A DNA stretch of 64,000 nucleotides from a virus. The notes under the pieces were generated by a model. That model was not told the origin of the DNA. It did no database searches and was given only the letters and a program-made list of their open reading frames with translations. A program made the translations under genes and the position numbers. Positions 44,005 to 53,088 of the stretch are shown in pieces (the first letter of the stretch is position 1; every line of letters begins with the position of its first letter). Where the stretch lies: positions 1 to 64,000 of IMG/VR virus record IMGVR_UViG_3300032053_000060, one strand, 5' to 3'.

Positions 44005-45801
44005 TTATGAGAAAGTTTTTTGAATTTCTTCTATTTCTTCTAACTTTGTAAAATCATTCTCTTTTTTAAGTTTAATAATTCTATCAAAATGATTATTATC
44101 TATTTCTGATTTATGAGTTATTATATAGACGCAAAGCTCGGGATACATAGTTGTTAATTTTGTTTTCAAAAATGACATAAGATTTTCAATACCAGTTCTA
44201 CACATAGAACTATCTAAAATTTCGTCTAATATAAGTATATTACAATTTATACTATTTTGCATTTTTGTTATATCTAAAAATGAAAACATAAAAGCTAAAT
44301 CTATTCTTTTTTCTTCACCTGATGAAAAGTTATTATAAGAAAATTCATCTCTATTTCTAGATTTTAAAGTTTCTTTTAATTCTTTATCGAAAGAAATATT
44401 ATAATTAGCACCAAACATTGATAAGTAAGTATTCATATTTTTATTTAATAATGGTACTATTTTATTAACAATATAAGTTCTAATGCCTTCTTCACCTAAT
44501 ATATTTCGTAAATAATCTGAATAATTTAATAAATTTTCATATTCCGAATATTCATTTTCTTTTTTAGTTAATTTTGTTTTACATATTTGTATTTCTTCGT
44601 CTGTTACTACATTGGTTAATTGTAATGTTTTATTTTTAGTAGATTCTATTTTAGAATCAACTTCTCGTAAATTGTAATTAAGTTCTTCAATTTTTTTAGA
44701 AATATTTAAATCTTTTTTTATTAAAATATCTACTTTATTAAGTTTATCAACTATTTCAGTTAATTTTAAGTTACCATTTGAAATACTTAATTTATAGTTA
44801 TTAAAAGTTTCAATTTTGGAATTTATTTCAATTTCAATAGTATTAAGATGATTATGGTCTGAATCTGTATTTGTAGGTTTTTTACAAGTTGGACAAAATG
44901 GATTCAATTTATAAAATTCTTTTTCTTTATTTAATTTTTTTATTTCATTACTTAATGAATTGTAATTTGCTTCAATTTTGTATATTTTATTTTGAAAATC
45001 ATTTTTAGCAAAAGTTAACTTATCTTTAATTTCGTTATAATTTTTATTAGATAATTGAGTCGTATAATCAACATTCGCGTCTATTAATTGTTGTTTTTTG
45101 ATTGATAACTCTGTTAATTCATTTTGTTTAGTATTTTCAAATTCTTGTTGTAATTTATTTAGTTTATTTTGCGTTTCTGTTTTATCATTTAATAGGGTGT
45201 TTAAAGATTCTAAATCTCTTTCAACTATTTTTTTATTTTGTTTATGTTCATTATACTCTTTAGAAACTTTTTTAAACATTTTCCCATAAACTGATAAATT
45301 TAAACCATCTTCAAAAATTGTTCTTTTTTCAGAAGCTTCCAATTTAAAAAATGGTTTTGAATAACCTATATTCAAAGTTATAGAATTTATAAATGATAAT
45401 TTTGATATTTTAATTAAATCGTTTATTTTTTGTTGAGTTTCTTTTTTAGAAGTAGTTTTATTATCTACTTCATTTTCATTTATTAATCTACAATAATTAG
45501 GAGATAATCCACGTTCAATTTTATATGGAACGTCATTAATATCTAAGAATAATGTTATTTCACACTCTTTACCATTTAGCTTGTTTATCATTTGATCTAT
45601 ATTTAGATTGCGCATAGAACTACCAAATAATGCAAATATAATTGCATCGTTCAATATAGATTTACCTATACCGTTTGTAGTATCTTGAGTAGGATTTCTT
45701 CCGATTATAGCGTTAATACCTGAAGTGAATGTATATTCTAGTGGTATGGCACCAACAGAAAAGAAATTTTTTATTATAAGTTTTTTAAAGTGAAGTTTCA
45801 T
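44005..45801 (-). CDS. 46: Recombination nuclease ATPase subunit, gp46-like (SbcC/Rad50 family)
   Basis: A 598-residue ABC-type ATPase that works with gp47 to resect DNA ends (T4 gp46 has 560 residues). Walker A is GIGKS near residue 45, followed by long coiled coils, a zinc-hook CPTCKKPT near 305, then the signature FSSGEEKRIDLAFMF and Walker B ILILDEILD. Translation starts 3 nt after the gp47 stop. The GR.P..DTTNGIGKS loop has a short insert before Walker A. Confidence 0.93.
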   Translation of the reverse strand: MKLHFKKLIIKNFFSVGAIPLEYTFTSGINAIIGRNPTQDTTNGIGKSILNDAIIFALFGSSMRNLNIDQMINKLNGKECEITLFLDINDVPYKIERGLSPNYCRLINENEVDNKTTSKKETQQKINDLIKISKLSFINSITLNIGYSKPFFKLEASEKRTIFEDGLNLSVYGKMFKKVSKEYNEHKQNKKIVERDLESLNTLLNDKTETQNKLNKLQQEFENTKQNELTELSIKKQQLIDANVDYTTQLSNKNYNEIKDKLTFAKNDFQNKIYKIEANYNSLSNEIKKLNKEKEFYKLNPFCPTCKKPTNTDSDHNHLNTIEIEINSKIETFNNYKLSISNGNLKLTEIVDKLNKVDILIKKDLNISKKIEELNYNLREVDSKIESTKNKTLQLTNVVTDEEIQICKTKLTKKENEYSEYENLLNYSDYLRNILGEEGIRTYIVNKIVPLLNKNMNTYLSMFGANYNISFDKELKETLKSRNRDEFSYNNFSSGEEKRIDLAFMFSFLDITKMQNSINCNILILDEILDSSMCRTGIENLMSFLKTKLTTMYPELCVYIITHKSEIDNNHFDRIIKLKKENDFTKLEEIEEIQKTFS

Positions 45802-45804
45802 ATT

Positions 45805-46902
45805 TTATTCTTCATTTTCAACGAGGTTATATAATTTATTAACATATAGTTTAAAATCATCCTTAGATAAATGTTCTGGTAATGATAAATTATCAATATA
45901 TTCGTTTAAAAATAATAACGCATTACCTTGAATATTTTCAACCATATCTTCAGAATTTATTTCTTCTAACCCACCACTCGTTTCATCTATACTATCATAT
46001 TTCAATGAAAATTCTTTTATTTTATTTTCTATTTTTAATAATTCATTAGGATCTATAATTTTATCTATTTTCAATTTTATAAAATTATTACCCAATTCGT
46101 TTATTAAATCTGAATTTTCTAGTAATTCTGAGAGTTTTACTTGCTTATGTTTTGGTGATACTGTATTTTCGACAAATTCTCCAGTTTTTGAAATTGTATC
46201 AAAAATTGTAAAGCCTTTAATATCTCCATAATCATTCGAAGTTATTTCGTAAGGACATCCCAAATATTGAATATTACCGTATGTTCTTCTTAGATGAAAG
46301 TGACCAGAGTAAACTGAACCAAAAACATCAAATTCAGATTGATTTATACCTTTATCTTCAACTACTCCAGCAACCATTTCAAATCCATTAATTTCAAAGT
46401 GTCCTAAACATAAATCGAAATATTTCTTATTAGATTTTTTACATTTTTGAATAATTTCCGTGAATTTATTATAATTAAAAGATTCTTTAATTAACCATGG
46501 AACCAATAGTGTTTTACATCCATTTAAATCTATTTGGGTTATTTGCGTAATAACTTCAATTCTAGGGTCAAAATGTTTAAACATTGATAATGCATTTATT
46601 TCTAATGTATTTTTATAATATATTTCATGATTACCACTTAACATATGAATAGTTACATTTGGAAGTTCTTTCAATAGTTTTTCCATCAATTTTATTGTTG
46701 TATCTTTAACTAAAACATTAGTAGTATCAGGACAATCAAAAAAATCTCCCAAAATAAATATTTTTTCAACATTGCTAGATTGTAATTTTGGAATAAACGA
46801 TTTAGCAAAAAATTCTACTTGATGCTTTAAAAATTTTTCAAGCAATAAGGGTGAAGATTTTTTAACACCAAAATGTAAATCTGATATAAGGGCTATTTTC
46901 AT
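45805..46902 (-). CDS. 47: Recombination nuclease subunit, gp47-like (SbcD/Mre11 family)
   Basis: A 365-residue metallophosphoesterase, partner of gp46 (T4 gp47 has 339). Motifs: SDLHFGVKK, LGDFFDCPDT, LSGNHEIYYKN, LGHFE and SGHFHLRR, which bind two metal ions. I chose the ATG at 46902, where MKIALISDLH begins. No Shine-Dalgarno sequence precedes it, and a minus-strand TTGCTT-N16-TATAAT promoter ends only 7 nt before it, so the mRNA may be leaderless. A TTG at 46929 in the same frame also lacks a ribosome site. Confidence 0.92.
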   Translation of the reverse strand: MKIALISDLHFGVKKSSPLLLEKFLKHQVEFFAKSFIPKLQSSNVEKIFILGDFFDCPDTTNVLVKDTTIKLMEKLLKELPNVTIHMLSGNHEIYYKNTLEINALSMFKHFDPRIEVITQITQIDLNGCKTLLVPWLIKESFNYNKFTEIIQKCKKSNKKYFDLCLGHFEINGFEMVAGVVEDKGINQSEFDVFGSVYSGHFHLRRTYGNIQYLGCPYEITSNDYGDIKGFTIFDTISKTGEFVENTVSPKHKQVKLSELLENSDLINELGNNFIKLKIDKIIDPNELLKIENKIKEFSLKYDSIDETSGGLEEINSEDMVENIQGNALLFLNEYIDNLSLPEHLSKDDFKLYVNKLYNLVENEE

Positions 46903-46909
46903 AGCGAAT

Positions 46910-46937
46910 ATTATAACACAGTATTTCAATTAAGCAA
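46910..46937 (-). promoter_or_regulatory. sigma70-type promoter directly before gp47
   Basis: Minus strand TTGCTT (46932-46937), 16-nt spacer, TATAAT (46910-46915). The predicted start of transcription falls on or next to the gp47 ATG. Confidence 0.6.
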
Positions 46938-47444
46938 GATATCATCCTTTTTAAAGAAATTCTTTTCTCTAAAATATTTTTCTATATATCCCTTAACAGC
47001 TTCGTTATGTTTGGTTTCTTTTTTAATAACTTGAATAAAAGCATTAATTGCAATTTGTGTACAATATGCAAAAGATGACATAACTTTTTTATTAGTTCTT
47101 TTTGAAATAGAATCTGGATCGTAATTCTTACTATATTTTAATAAAAAGAAAATAGCTTTAGACTTCATTTCTTCTAGATAACTATAGCCAGAAAAACTAG
47201 ATTTTGTGGCAAGATTTTCAACCAAATCTAAAAATATCTCTCCCAACCGCTCTGATGCCATGCCACTTTTTTTAAATTTAATTAATTCATTTTTTAATTC
47301 TTCACTATTTACATGCTGTCTTTTTACAATTTTTATTTTTCCTTTGCCTCGTTTTCTATTTCTAATATCAATTTTAGAAGCATTTTCTGTGGGAGTTTTT
47401 ATTACCTCTTGCAACTTTATTTTAGTTTTTTTAGAAATAGCCAT
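46926..47444 (-). CDS. 55: Late transcription sigma factor, gp55-like
   Basis: A 171-residue protein like T4 gp55 (185), the small sigma factor that recognises TATAAATA late promoters together with gp33 and the sliding clamp. The matching block is FSGYSYLEEMKSKA, LLKYSKNYD, then FAYCTQIAINAFIQVIKKETK, which is close to T4 FSGYTQSWKQEM...[20 protein letters not shown]. The first 45 residues are basic and probably disordered. AGGAG lies 8 nt before the ATG at 47444. It sits upstream of genes 47 and 46. Confidence 0.85.
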   Translation of the reverse strand: MAISKKTKIKLQEVIKTPTENASKIDIRNRKRGKGKIKIVKRQHVNSEELKNELIKFKKSGMASERLGEIFLDLVENLATKSSFSGYSYLEEMKSKAIFFLLKYSKNYDPDSISKRTNKKVMSSFAYCTQIAINAFIQVIKKETKHNEAVKGYIEKYFREKNFFKKDDILLN

Positions 47445-47512
47445 TATAAATCTCCTATTAATTGATTTAATAACTAACAAATTATAACATATAAATGAAA
47501 TAAATATTATTA

Positions 47513-47541
47513 TTGTAAAAATAAAAGATATAAGGTATAAT
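47513..47541 (+). promoter_or_regulatory. sigma70-type promoter of the GT4 gene
   Basis: TTGTAA, 17-nt spacer, TATAAT, 29 nt before the glycosyltransferase ATG. Confidence 0.55.
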
Positions 47542-47570
47542 AATACATCAACAATATATTTGGAGTTAAT

Positions 47571-48644
47571 ATGGCAGAACGTATATGTAGTTACCCTAGC
47601 GATAAAAATGGATGTGGTATGTTAAGAACTATCGTACCATTACAATTTATGACTACAAAATTAGAATGGGATTCGACATTCGTATATCAATTTGTATTTG
47701 ACTTAAATTTAATATTAAGAACTACTTCATGGTTGAGATTTCAAAGACAATGCACTGAAAATCAATTCACATGTATTAGTGAATATAAAAAGTTCATTAA
47801 TCAACATAAATCGCCAACTAAGCTCATGTATGAATTAGACGATTTGGTTCATGGTATAGAACCTCATAATATTCTGGCATATCAATTTTATACTCCAATA
47901 CGTCGTCAAAATGTAGTTAATATAATGAAAATGTGTGACAAAGTTACATTTTCTACGCAATTTTTAAAAGATTTTTATCAGCAAAATTTTGGTATAAATC
48001 ATTCTCACGTTATTCCTAATTTTTTACCAAAGTTTTTATGGAATCCTGATTTTAGCAAAAGTAAACGACCTAACAAAACAAAACCTGTAGTGTGTTGGGG
48101 TGGGTCTAGCTCCCACGTCGGTCCAGGTGGCGATTTAGAATTCTTATTGCCAATGGTAGAAGCGACAATGGATGAATTTGAATGGTTGTTTATTGGCGTG
48201 TTACCTCCAATATTTGCGGAACAAGTTGGAAATAGACAAAAAATTGCATCAAAATATGAAGGTAAATTATCATTTATTCCTTGGGCACATTTTTGGGAAT
48301 ATGCTACTATGATGCAGACTGTTAAAGCTGATATTTGCATTGCGCCTATTACAGATAGTGTATTCAATTTAGCAAAATCTGATTTAAAATATTTAGAATA
48401 TTGCGCGATGAATATACCTGCAATTTGTTCAACAATAGGTAATAAAAAAGGTCCATACGATTTAGTTGGATGTACTAACTTGGTTGAAAATGATGCAGAT
48501 GCATGGTATCAAGCTATAAAAAATTTATTAGGTGATGAAAATAGAAAGGCTAAAACGCTAGAAATTCAACAGAAACATGTAAATGCGCGTTGGTTAGAAA
48601 ATGAAGAAAATGTCGAAGTGTATAGAAAAGTATATTCAGAATAA
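47571..48644 (+). CDS. GT4-like (GT-B fold) glycosyltransferase
   Basis: A 357-residue protein resembling phage family-4-like glycosyltransferases. The N-terminal domain has KLMYELDDLVHGI and VTFSTQFLKDFY; the C-terminal domain has PVVCWGGSSSHVGPGGDL, FIGVLPP, FIPWAHFWEY, ICIAPITDSVFNLAKSDLKYLEYCAMNIPAICS, the last being the nucleotide-sugar binding E-rich block. The acceptor may be DNA, virion or cell surface and cannot be told from sequence. It starts a new plus-strand unit opposite the gp55 gene. The start has TTTGGAG about 7 nt upstream. Confidence 0.85.
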   Translation: MAERICSYPSDKNGCGMLRTIVPLQFMTTKLEWDSTFVYQFVFDLNLILRTTSWLRFQRQCTENQFTCISEYKKFINQHKSPTKLMYELDDLVHGIEPHNILAYQFYTPIRRQNVVNIMKMCDKVTFSTQFLKDFYQQNFGINHSHVIPNFLPKFLWNPDFSKSKRPNKTKPVVCWGGSSSHVGPGGDLEFLLPMVEATMDEFEWLFIGVLPPIFAEQVGNRQKIASKYEGKLSFIPWAHFWEYATMMQTVKADICIAPITDSVFNLAKSDLKYLEYCAMNIPAICSTIGNKKGPYDLVGCTNLVENDADAWYQAIKNLLGDENRKAKTLEIQQKHVNARWLENEENVEVYRKVYSE

Positions 48645-48647
48645 AAC

Positions 48648-48675
48648 TTGCAATCTGTATTAATGGTGATATAAT
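48648..48675 (+). promoter_or_regulatory. sigma70-type promoter
   Basis: TTGCAA, 16-nt spacer, TATAAT, 25 nt before the 102-residue gene. Confidence 0.6.
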
Positions 48676-48699
48676 ATCTCTCCTAAAGAGGGGTAAATT

Positions 48700-49008
48700 A
48701 TGCAAGCAACACCAAGTTATGCGGAATCTATAACATTATTTAATTCATTATTATTTTCCTGTACTAAAGATATTGGTCAGAAAAATTTTAAAAATGCAGA
48801 AAAATCATTAGAAAAAGCTTTAAAATTGTTAAAATATCTTCCAAAAATCCAAAAAATTGACGAAAAAAGAAATAATTTGAATTCTCTAAAGCAAGAAAAT
48901 CAAAAATTAAATAAAGTTTTAATAGAATCTAAAAATCTTTTAAATAAACAAAAAAATATTATCGAAGAATTAAATAAAAACATTTTAAATCAGCCAATTA
49001 AAAAGTAA
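48700..49008 (+). CDS. Unknown small coiled-coil protein
   Basis: A 102-residue protein of unknown function. Residues about 5-45 look like a TPR-like helical pair (AESITLFNSLLF...NFKNAEKSLEKALKLL), and 52-98 form a probable coiled coil rich in Lys, Asn and Leu. GAGGGG lies before the ATG, and it has its own promoter. Confidence 0.65.
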   Translation: MQATPSYAESITLFNSLLFSCTKDIGQKNFKNAEKSLEKALKLLKYLPKIQKIDEKRNNLNSLKQENQKLNKVLIESKNLLNKQKNIIEELNKNILNQPIKK

Positions 49009-49036
49009 TTGACCTAGTTAATAAACTAAGTATACT
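49009..49036 (+). promoter_or_regulatory. sigma70-type promoter of the 145-residue gene
   Basis: TTGACC, 16-nt spacer, TATACT, starting at the stop of the previous gene and 41 nt before the next ATG. Confidence 0.65.
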
Positions 49037-49077
49037 TTAAATATACCCATTAATAAACAACCATTTAAGGAGAACCC

Positions 49078-49515
49078 ATGGGACTCAATACTGAAGAAAA
49101 AGAAGAAAAGCCAAAAAAACTTTTCACCATCACTATAGACGTATACGACACTGGCGACTCAGATTCGTCTATGGTAGAATATCGAAAAAGTGCTAGTGGA
49201 CTAGGACGACCGCGCAAGTGGGAACTTACTCCAGGAGACTTCGTTCGTCGAGTCGAAGAAACATTAGGAGATTACTCCAGTCTATTGTCGGATTGGAATA
49301 ATTTAATTGGAAAAAGTTCAAAAGAATTAGCAGGACTCACATTAGCGTCATTAGCTGCATCTTCTGCTATAGCATCTTCTAATACCATTAAAACCGTCCA
49401 AGTTAAGGATAATGTAGAAACTAAAAAGTCTAAAACTAAGCGAAATCAAAATGAATCTGAATCTGATATGACTGAAGATATGGACTTTGGTTCATTTGAT
49501 AAGCCTACTGAATGA
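49078..49515 (+). CDS. Unknown protein with AT-hook-like motif
   Basis: A 145-residue protein of unknown function. After a KKLFTITIDVYDTGDSDSS beta-strand region comes GLGRPRKWELTPGDF, whose GRPRK resembles an AT-hook, a minor-groove DNA-binding motif. Residues 75-95 are Ala/Ser-rich, and the C-terminus is charged and probably disordered. Its DNA is richer in G and C than the neighbouring genes, with codons such as CGT, GGA and CTC. AAGGAG precedes the ATG and the stop overlaps the next start (ATGA). Confidence 0.7.
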   Translation: MGLNTEEKEEKPKKLFTITIDVYDTGDSDSSMVEYRKSASGLGRPRKWELTPGDFVRRVEETLGDYSSLLSDWNNLIGKSSKELAGLTLASLAASSAIASSNTIKTVQVKDNVETKKSKTKRNQNESESDMTEDMDFGSFDKPTE

Positions 49516-49733
49516 CTGATATTTTTATAAATTATTTGCAATATGAAACATTGCCAAAATTATCATTTTGGAAAAAATTATTTTTATCAGATTTAAACAT
49601 TCTAGAAATAGAAAATAAAATAAACGATAAAAATTTTAAATTGTGGAAAAAACATGTTGCAAATTGTCTTCGTGAACATATAATACCACCAGAGAAACCT
49701 AAAAGGTTATCTTATACCAAGGAGTTAAAATGA
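49512..49733 (+). CDS. Unknown small protein
   Basis: A 73-residue protein, not recognised. It has aromatic-rich helices (LSFWKKLFLSDLNIL, FKLWKKHVANCLREHI). Its ATG overlaps the previous stop and its stop overlaps the next start, so three small genes are translated as a coupled set before DNA polymerase. Confidence 0.6.
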   Translation: MTDIFINYLQYETLPKLSFWKKLFLSDLNILEIENKINDKNFKLWKKHVANCLREHIIPPEKPKRLSYTKELK

Positions 49734-49933
49734 ACGGCAGAGTAGCAAAACGATTACGTAAACAAACAGAATTTAAAAAAACTAAACAAGTTGAAATTAT
49801 TGGAGACTATAATATAAACTTGGGATATAGAATTTTAAATGTACCAAAAACAACCTTAAAAAAGTTGACAGATTCTGAAAAATTAATTAAACAAAATTAT
49901 AAAAAAGCTAAAAAACAATATAATCAACATTAA
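49730..49933 (+). CDS. Unknown small basic protein
   Basis: A 67-residue, strongly basic protein (NGRVAKRLRKQTEF, LTDSEKLIKQNYKKAKKQY). Small proteins of this look occur next to phage replication genes and may bind nucleic acid. AAGGAG lies at a normal distance before the ATG. It lies 29 nt before DNA polymerase. Confidence 0.6.
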   Translation: MNGRVAKRLRKQTEFKKTKQVEIIGDYNINLGYRILNVPKTTLKKLTDSEKLIKQNYKKAKKQYNQH

Positions 49934-49962
49934 TTTTAAAGCTTTAATATAAAGGGGCTTAG

Positions 49963-52900
49963 ATGTATTCATCTGTTTATTTATCAAGACGAACGTCTAA
50001 GATTCATTACTGGGAATATAATGAAAAGGGTAAGAAGTGTTATAAAAGTTGCCCTGCCCCGATGTATTTTTATATGAAAAGTGAAGACGGCGAATATACG
50101 TCTATTTATGGTGATAAATTAAAAAAAGTAGAATTTGATTCGTATGAAAAATATAAAAGTTCTAAGGAAATGTTTAAAACTTCAGGTCATGAATTATTTG
50201 AATCTGATGTTTCTATAGAAAATAGGTTTATATTAGATAATTATTCTAAAGAAAAAGTTAATATCCCAAAATATGATATTTATTTTATCGATATTGAGGT
50301 GCATTCAGAAGAGGGATTTCCACTTCCAGAAAAAGCCGACCATCCAATTACAATCATAACAATTTATAGTACTGCGCAAAATAAATATTTTATATTTTCT
50401 GAAAAATTATTCGATACTAAATTTTTACCAGAAAATGCTGAAGTCAATTTTTATAATGGAGATGAACAAAAATTACTAATAGGGTTTATAGAATTTATAC
50501 GAAAATCTCATCCAGACGTACTTAGCGGCTGGAATTGTATGCCATTTGATATTCCATACATTATTAATCGTGGATATAAATTGCTAGGAGAAGAAATAAC
50601 CAATTCTTTGTCTCCTATTAAACAAATTAGAAAAGAAACCCGAAAAACCCGTTGGGGATTACCTTACGAAATTTATAAAATAATGGGTATTAATATTATC
50701 GATTATTTAGAATTGTATCGAAAATATGAAGCAGGCGAGCGTGAATCATATAAATTAGATTTTATTGCAGAACTAGAATTAGAAAAGGGAAAAATTAAAT
50801 ATGAAGGTTCGTTAAAAGAATTGTATCACAATGACTGGCAAAAATATTGCGAATACAATTTCGTTGACGTACAATTACTTGTGGAGTTAGATAGAGTTAA
50901 ACAATTTTTTAATATTTTATTTACAGTTTGTTGTAATTGTAGAGTCCCATTTGAACAATACGATAAAACAGTTAGAGTTTTAGACGGAGCATTTATAAGT
51001 AAATTGGGAAAAAATAAAATTATTTTGCCTGACGCGAAGGAAGTTGATGAAACTGCTGAAAAATTTGAAGGTGCATTCGTATTCGATACTATTAGTGGTG
51101 CATATGATTGGGTGGTATCCTTTGATGCCACATCACTATATCCAAGTGTTATGTTATTACATAATATTTCTCCAGAAACTAAAGTTTTAGTTATTAATCC
51201 TATATCAGTTTCTAAAGTGTGTGATATATTAGACGGAAAAGAATCATCTGAACAAGAACAAAATTCTATGGCATATGAAGATAAATCAGTAAAAGATATG
51301 GCGGAATTCATACTTAAAAATAATTATTCGATATCTTCAAATGGCGTAGTATATAGACATGATAAACAAGGTGTTGTATCGTCATTTATTGCTGAATGGT
51401 TTGAAAAACGTCAATATCATAAAAAATTAATGAAAAAAGCTAAAGAAGCGGGAAATCACGACGAAATGGTTAAACAAGATGGGTTACAATATAATTATAA
51501 AATTTTGTTGAATTCTACGTATGGTTATGTTGGTACTAGATATAGTAGAATGTTCGATTTACATAATGCAGAGGCTGTTACTAAAACTGGTCAAGAATGT
51601 ATTAAAAAATCTATGGATTCTGTAAATTATTTTTTCCAAAATAAATGGGAAAATAGTAAAGTTGGAATGAAAGTAAATGCTAAAAATACTGGAAATTTAG
51701 TAATTTGTGGAGATACTGACAGTATAAGTCATGACTCTATCATAACTTATGATAAAAATAAATATACAATACGAGATTTTTTTAATAAATTATACAAAGA
51801 ACAATTTAATAATTATAAAATTGGTACAAATTATAGAGAATTTATTTTTCCAGAAAATGTAAAATTACCATATTATGACGAAGAATTGAAAAAAATAAAA
51901 CTTGGTAAAGTTCAATATGTTGAAAAACATATTACTAATAAAAAAATGTATAAAATAAAAACAAAATCTGGAAAATATATTAAAGTTACAGAAGATCATT
52001 CTGTTATGGTTTTAAAAGATGGAAAATTAATTCAAAAAAAACCAACAGAATTAATTAAAACTGATAAAATAATCACAATAAAATTGCCAGATTATGAAAT
52101 TGATGAAATTGAATCCATTGAATTAATTTCTGATGGTACTGAAGAACAAGAAGTATATGATATTGGTATGATAAATACTCCGCATACATTTTTTGCTAAT
52201 GACATTTTAGTACATAATTCTTTATATTTAAATTGTGGTGATATATTAAAATCGTTTAAATATCCACATGAAAATGATATTCCAAAATGTAAAGAATTTT
52301 TAGATAAAAAAGTTATTACTTTAATAAATTCTATAATTGAGCCAGCAATTGAACAATTAACCACAAAGAGATTAAATTCTCCAAAAAATACTATATTTTT
52401 CAAACGTGAAATGATCGCACGTAGAGCTATATTTTTGAAAAAGAAAAATTATGTTGCTTGGGTTATGAATATGGAAGGTGTAGATGTAAAAGATATTGAA
52501 AATCCAAAAGATTCATTAAAAGCTAAAGGTATCGAATTAATAAAATCTACCTTTGGAAAAGATTTAAAAAATTTCATGAGAGATTATATTTTTGAATTAT
52601 TACATCATTTAGATAATTCTAAATCTAACGATAAAATGAAACAAATAAAATCCAAATTTAAAGAATTGAGTATAGAATCTATAGCTAAAATTGGTAATAT
52701 AAAAGAATTTTATAAGTATTTAGATTCAAATCAGTTACCAATCAAAGGTGCAACAAGTGCAGCTAAAGCCTCTGCTGGACATAACTTATTACTAAAACAG
52801 AAAAATTTACAATCAATATATCCTGAAATTCGTGAAGGTGATAAAATAAAAATAGTATCTTTAAAAGATTGTCCATTTTATAAATTTGATGTTATAGCAT

Positions 52901-53061
52901 TTAAAGATGTTTTGCCTAAAGAATTTAACTTGCATGAGTACATAGACTACGATATAATATACGAGAAGAATTTATTAACCCCATTAAAAAGGTTTTACGA
53001 TGCTTTAAATTGGCAAATACCAAACTTTAACCAAGATGACATATCAGACCTATTCAATTAA
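49963..53061 (+). CDS. 43: Family B DNA polymerase gp43 with a mini-intein
   Basis: A 1,032-residue precursor; splicing leaves 866 residues (T4 gp43 has 898). Proofreading exonuclease: FIDIEVHSEEG (about 107-117), GWNCMPFDIPY (about 188), YNFVDVQLL (about 297). Polymerase: motif A SFDATSLYPSVM (about 385), motif B LLNSTYGYVGTRY (about 520), motif C CGDTD|SLY, cut by the intein at residues 587-752. The lysine-rich KKKNYV and the C-terminal tail, which in T4 binds the clamp gp45, are present. AAGGGG precedes the ATG. It is the core of the replisome with gp41, gp32, gp45 and gp44, all in this window. Confidence 0.95.
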   Translation: MYSSVYLSRRTSKIHYWEYNEKGKKCYKSCPAPMYFYMKSEDGEYTSIYGDKLKKVEFDSYEKYKSSKEMFKTSGHELFESDVSIENRFILDNYSKEKVNIPKYDIYFIDIEVHSEEGFPLPEKADHPITIITIYSTAQNKYFIFSEKLFDTKFLPENAEVNFYNGDEQKLLIGFIEFIRKSHPDVLSGWNCMPFDIPYIINRGYKLLGEEITNSLSPIKQIRKETRKTRWGLPYEIYKIMGINIIDYLELYRKYEAGERESYKLDFIAELELEKGKIKYEGSLKELYHNDWQKYCEYNFVDVQLLVELDRVKQFFNILFTVCCNCRVPFEQYDKTVRVLDGAFISKLGKNKIILPDAKEVDETAEKFEGAFVFDTISGAYDWVVSFDATSLYPSVMLLHNISPETKVLVINPISVSKVCDILDGKESSEQEQNSMAYEDKSVKDMAEFILKNNYSISSNGVVYRHDKQGVVSSFIAEWFEKRQYHKKLMKKAKEAGNHDEMVKQDGLQYNYKILLNSTYGYVGTRYSRMFDLHNAEAVTKTGQECIKKSMDSVNYFFQNKWENSKVGMKVNAKNTGNLVICGDTDSISHDSIITYDKNKYTIRDFFNKLYKEQFNNYKIGTNYREFIFPENVKLPYYDEELKKIKLGKVQYVEKHITNKKMYKIKTKSGKYIKVTEDHSVMVLKDGKLIQKKPTELIKTDKIITIKLPDYEIDEIESIELISDGTEEQEVYDIGMINTPHTFFANDILVHNSLYLNCGDILKSFKYPHENDIPKCKEFLDKKVITLINSIIEPAIEQLTTKRLNSPKNTIFFKREMIARRAIFLKKKNYVAWVMNMEGVDVKDIENPKDSLKAKGIELIKSTFGKDLKNFMRDYIFELLHHLDNSKSNDKMKQIKSKFKELSIESIAKIGNIKEFYKYLDSNQLPIKGATSAAKASAGHNLLLKQKNLQSIYPEIREGDKIKIVSLKDCPFYKFDVIAFKDVLPKEFNLHEYIDYDIIYEKNLLTPLKRFYDALNWQIPNFNQDDISDLFN
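51721..52218 (+). mobile_element. Mini-intein at the catalytic motif C of DNA polymerase (pol-c site)
   Basis: A 166-residue intein inserted between Asp and Ser of the CGDTD|S(L)Y motif, the same site as inteins in several archaeal family B polymerases. It starts with Ser1 (SISHDSII), has block B with TEDHSV, and ends EVYDIGM...ANDILVHN before Ser+1. No LAGLIDADG or other nuclease motif is seen, so it can splice but not home alone. Confidence 0.9.
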
Positions 53062-53088
53062 AAATCACACCAAACAAAAGGACCACGC

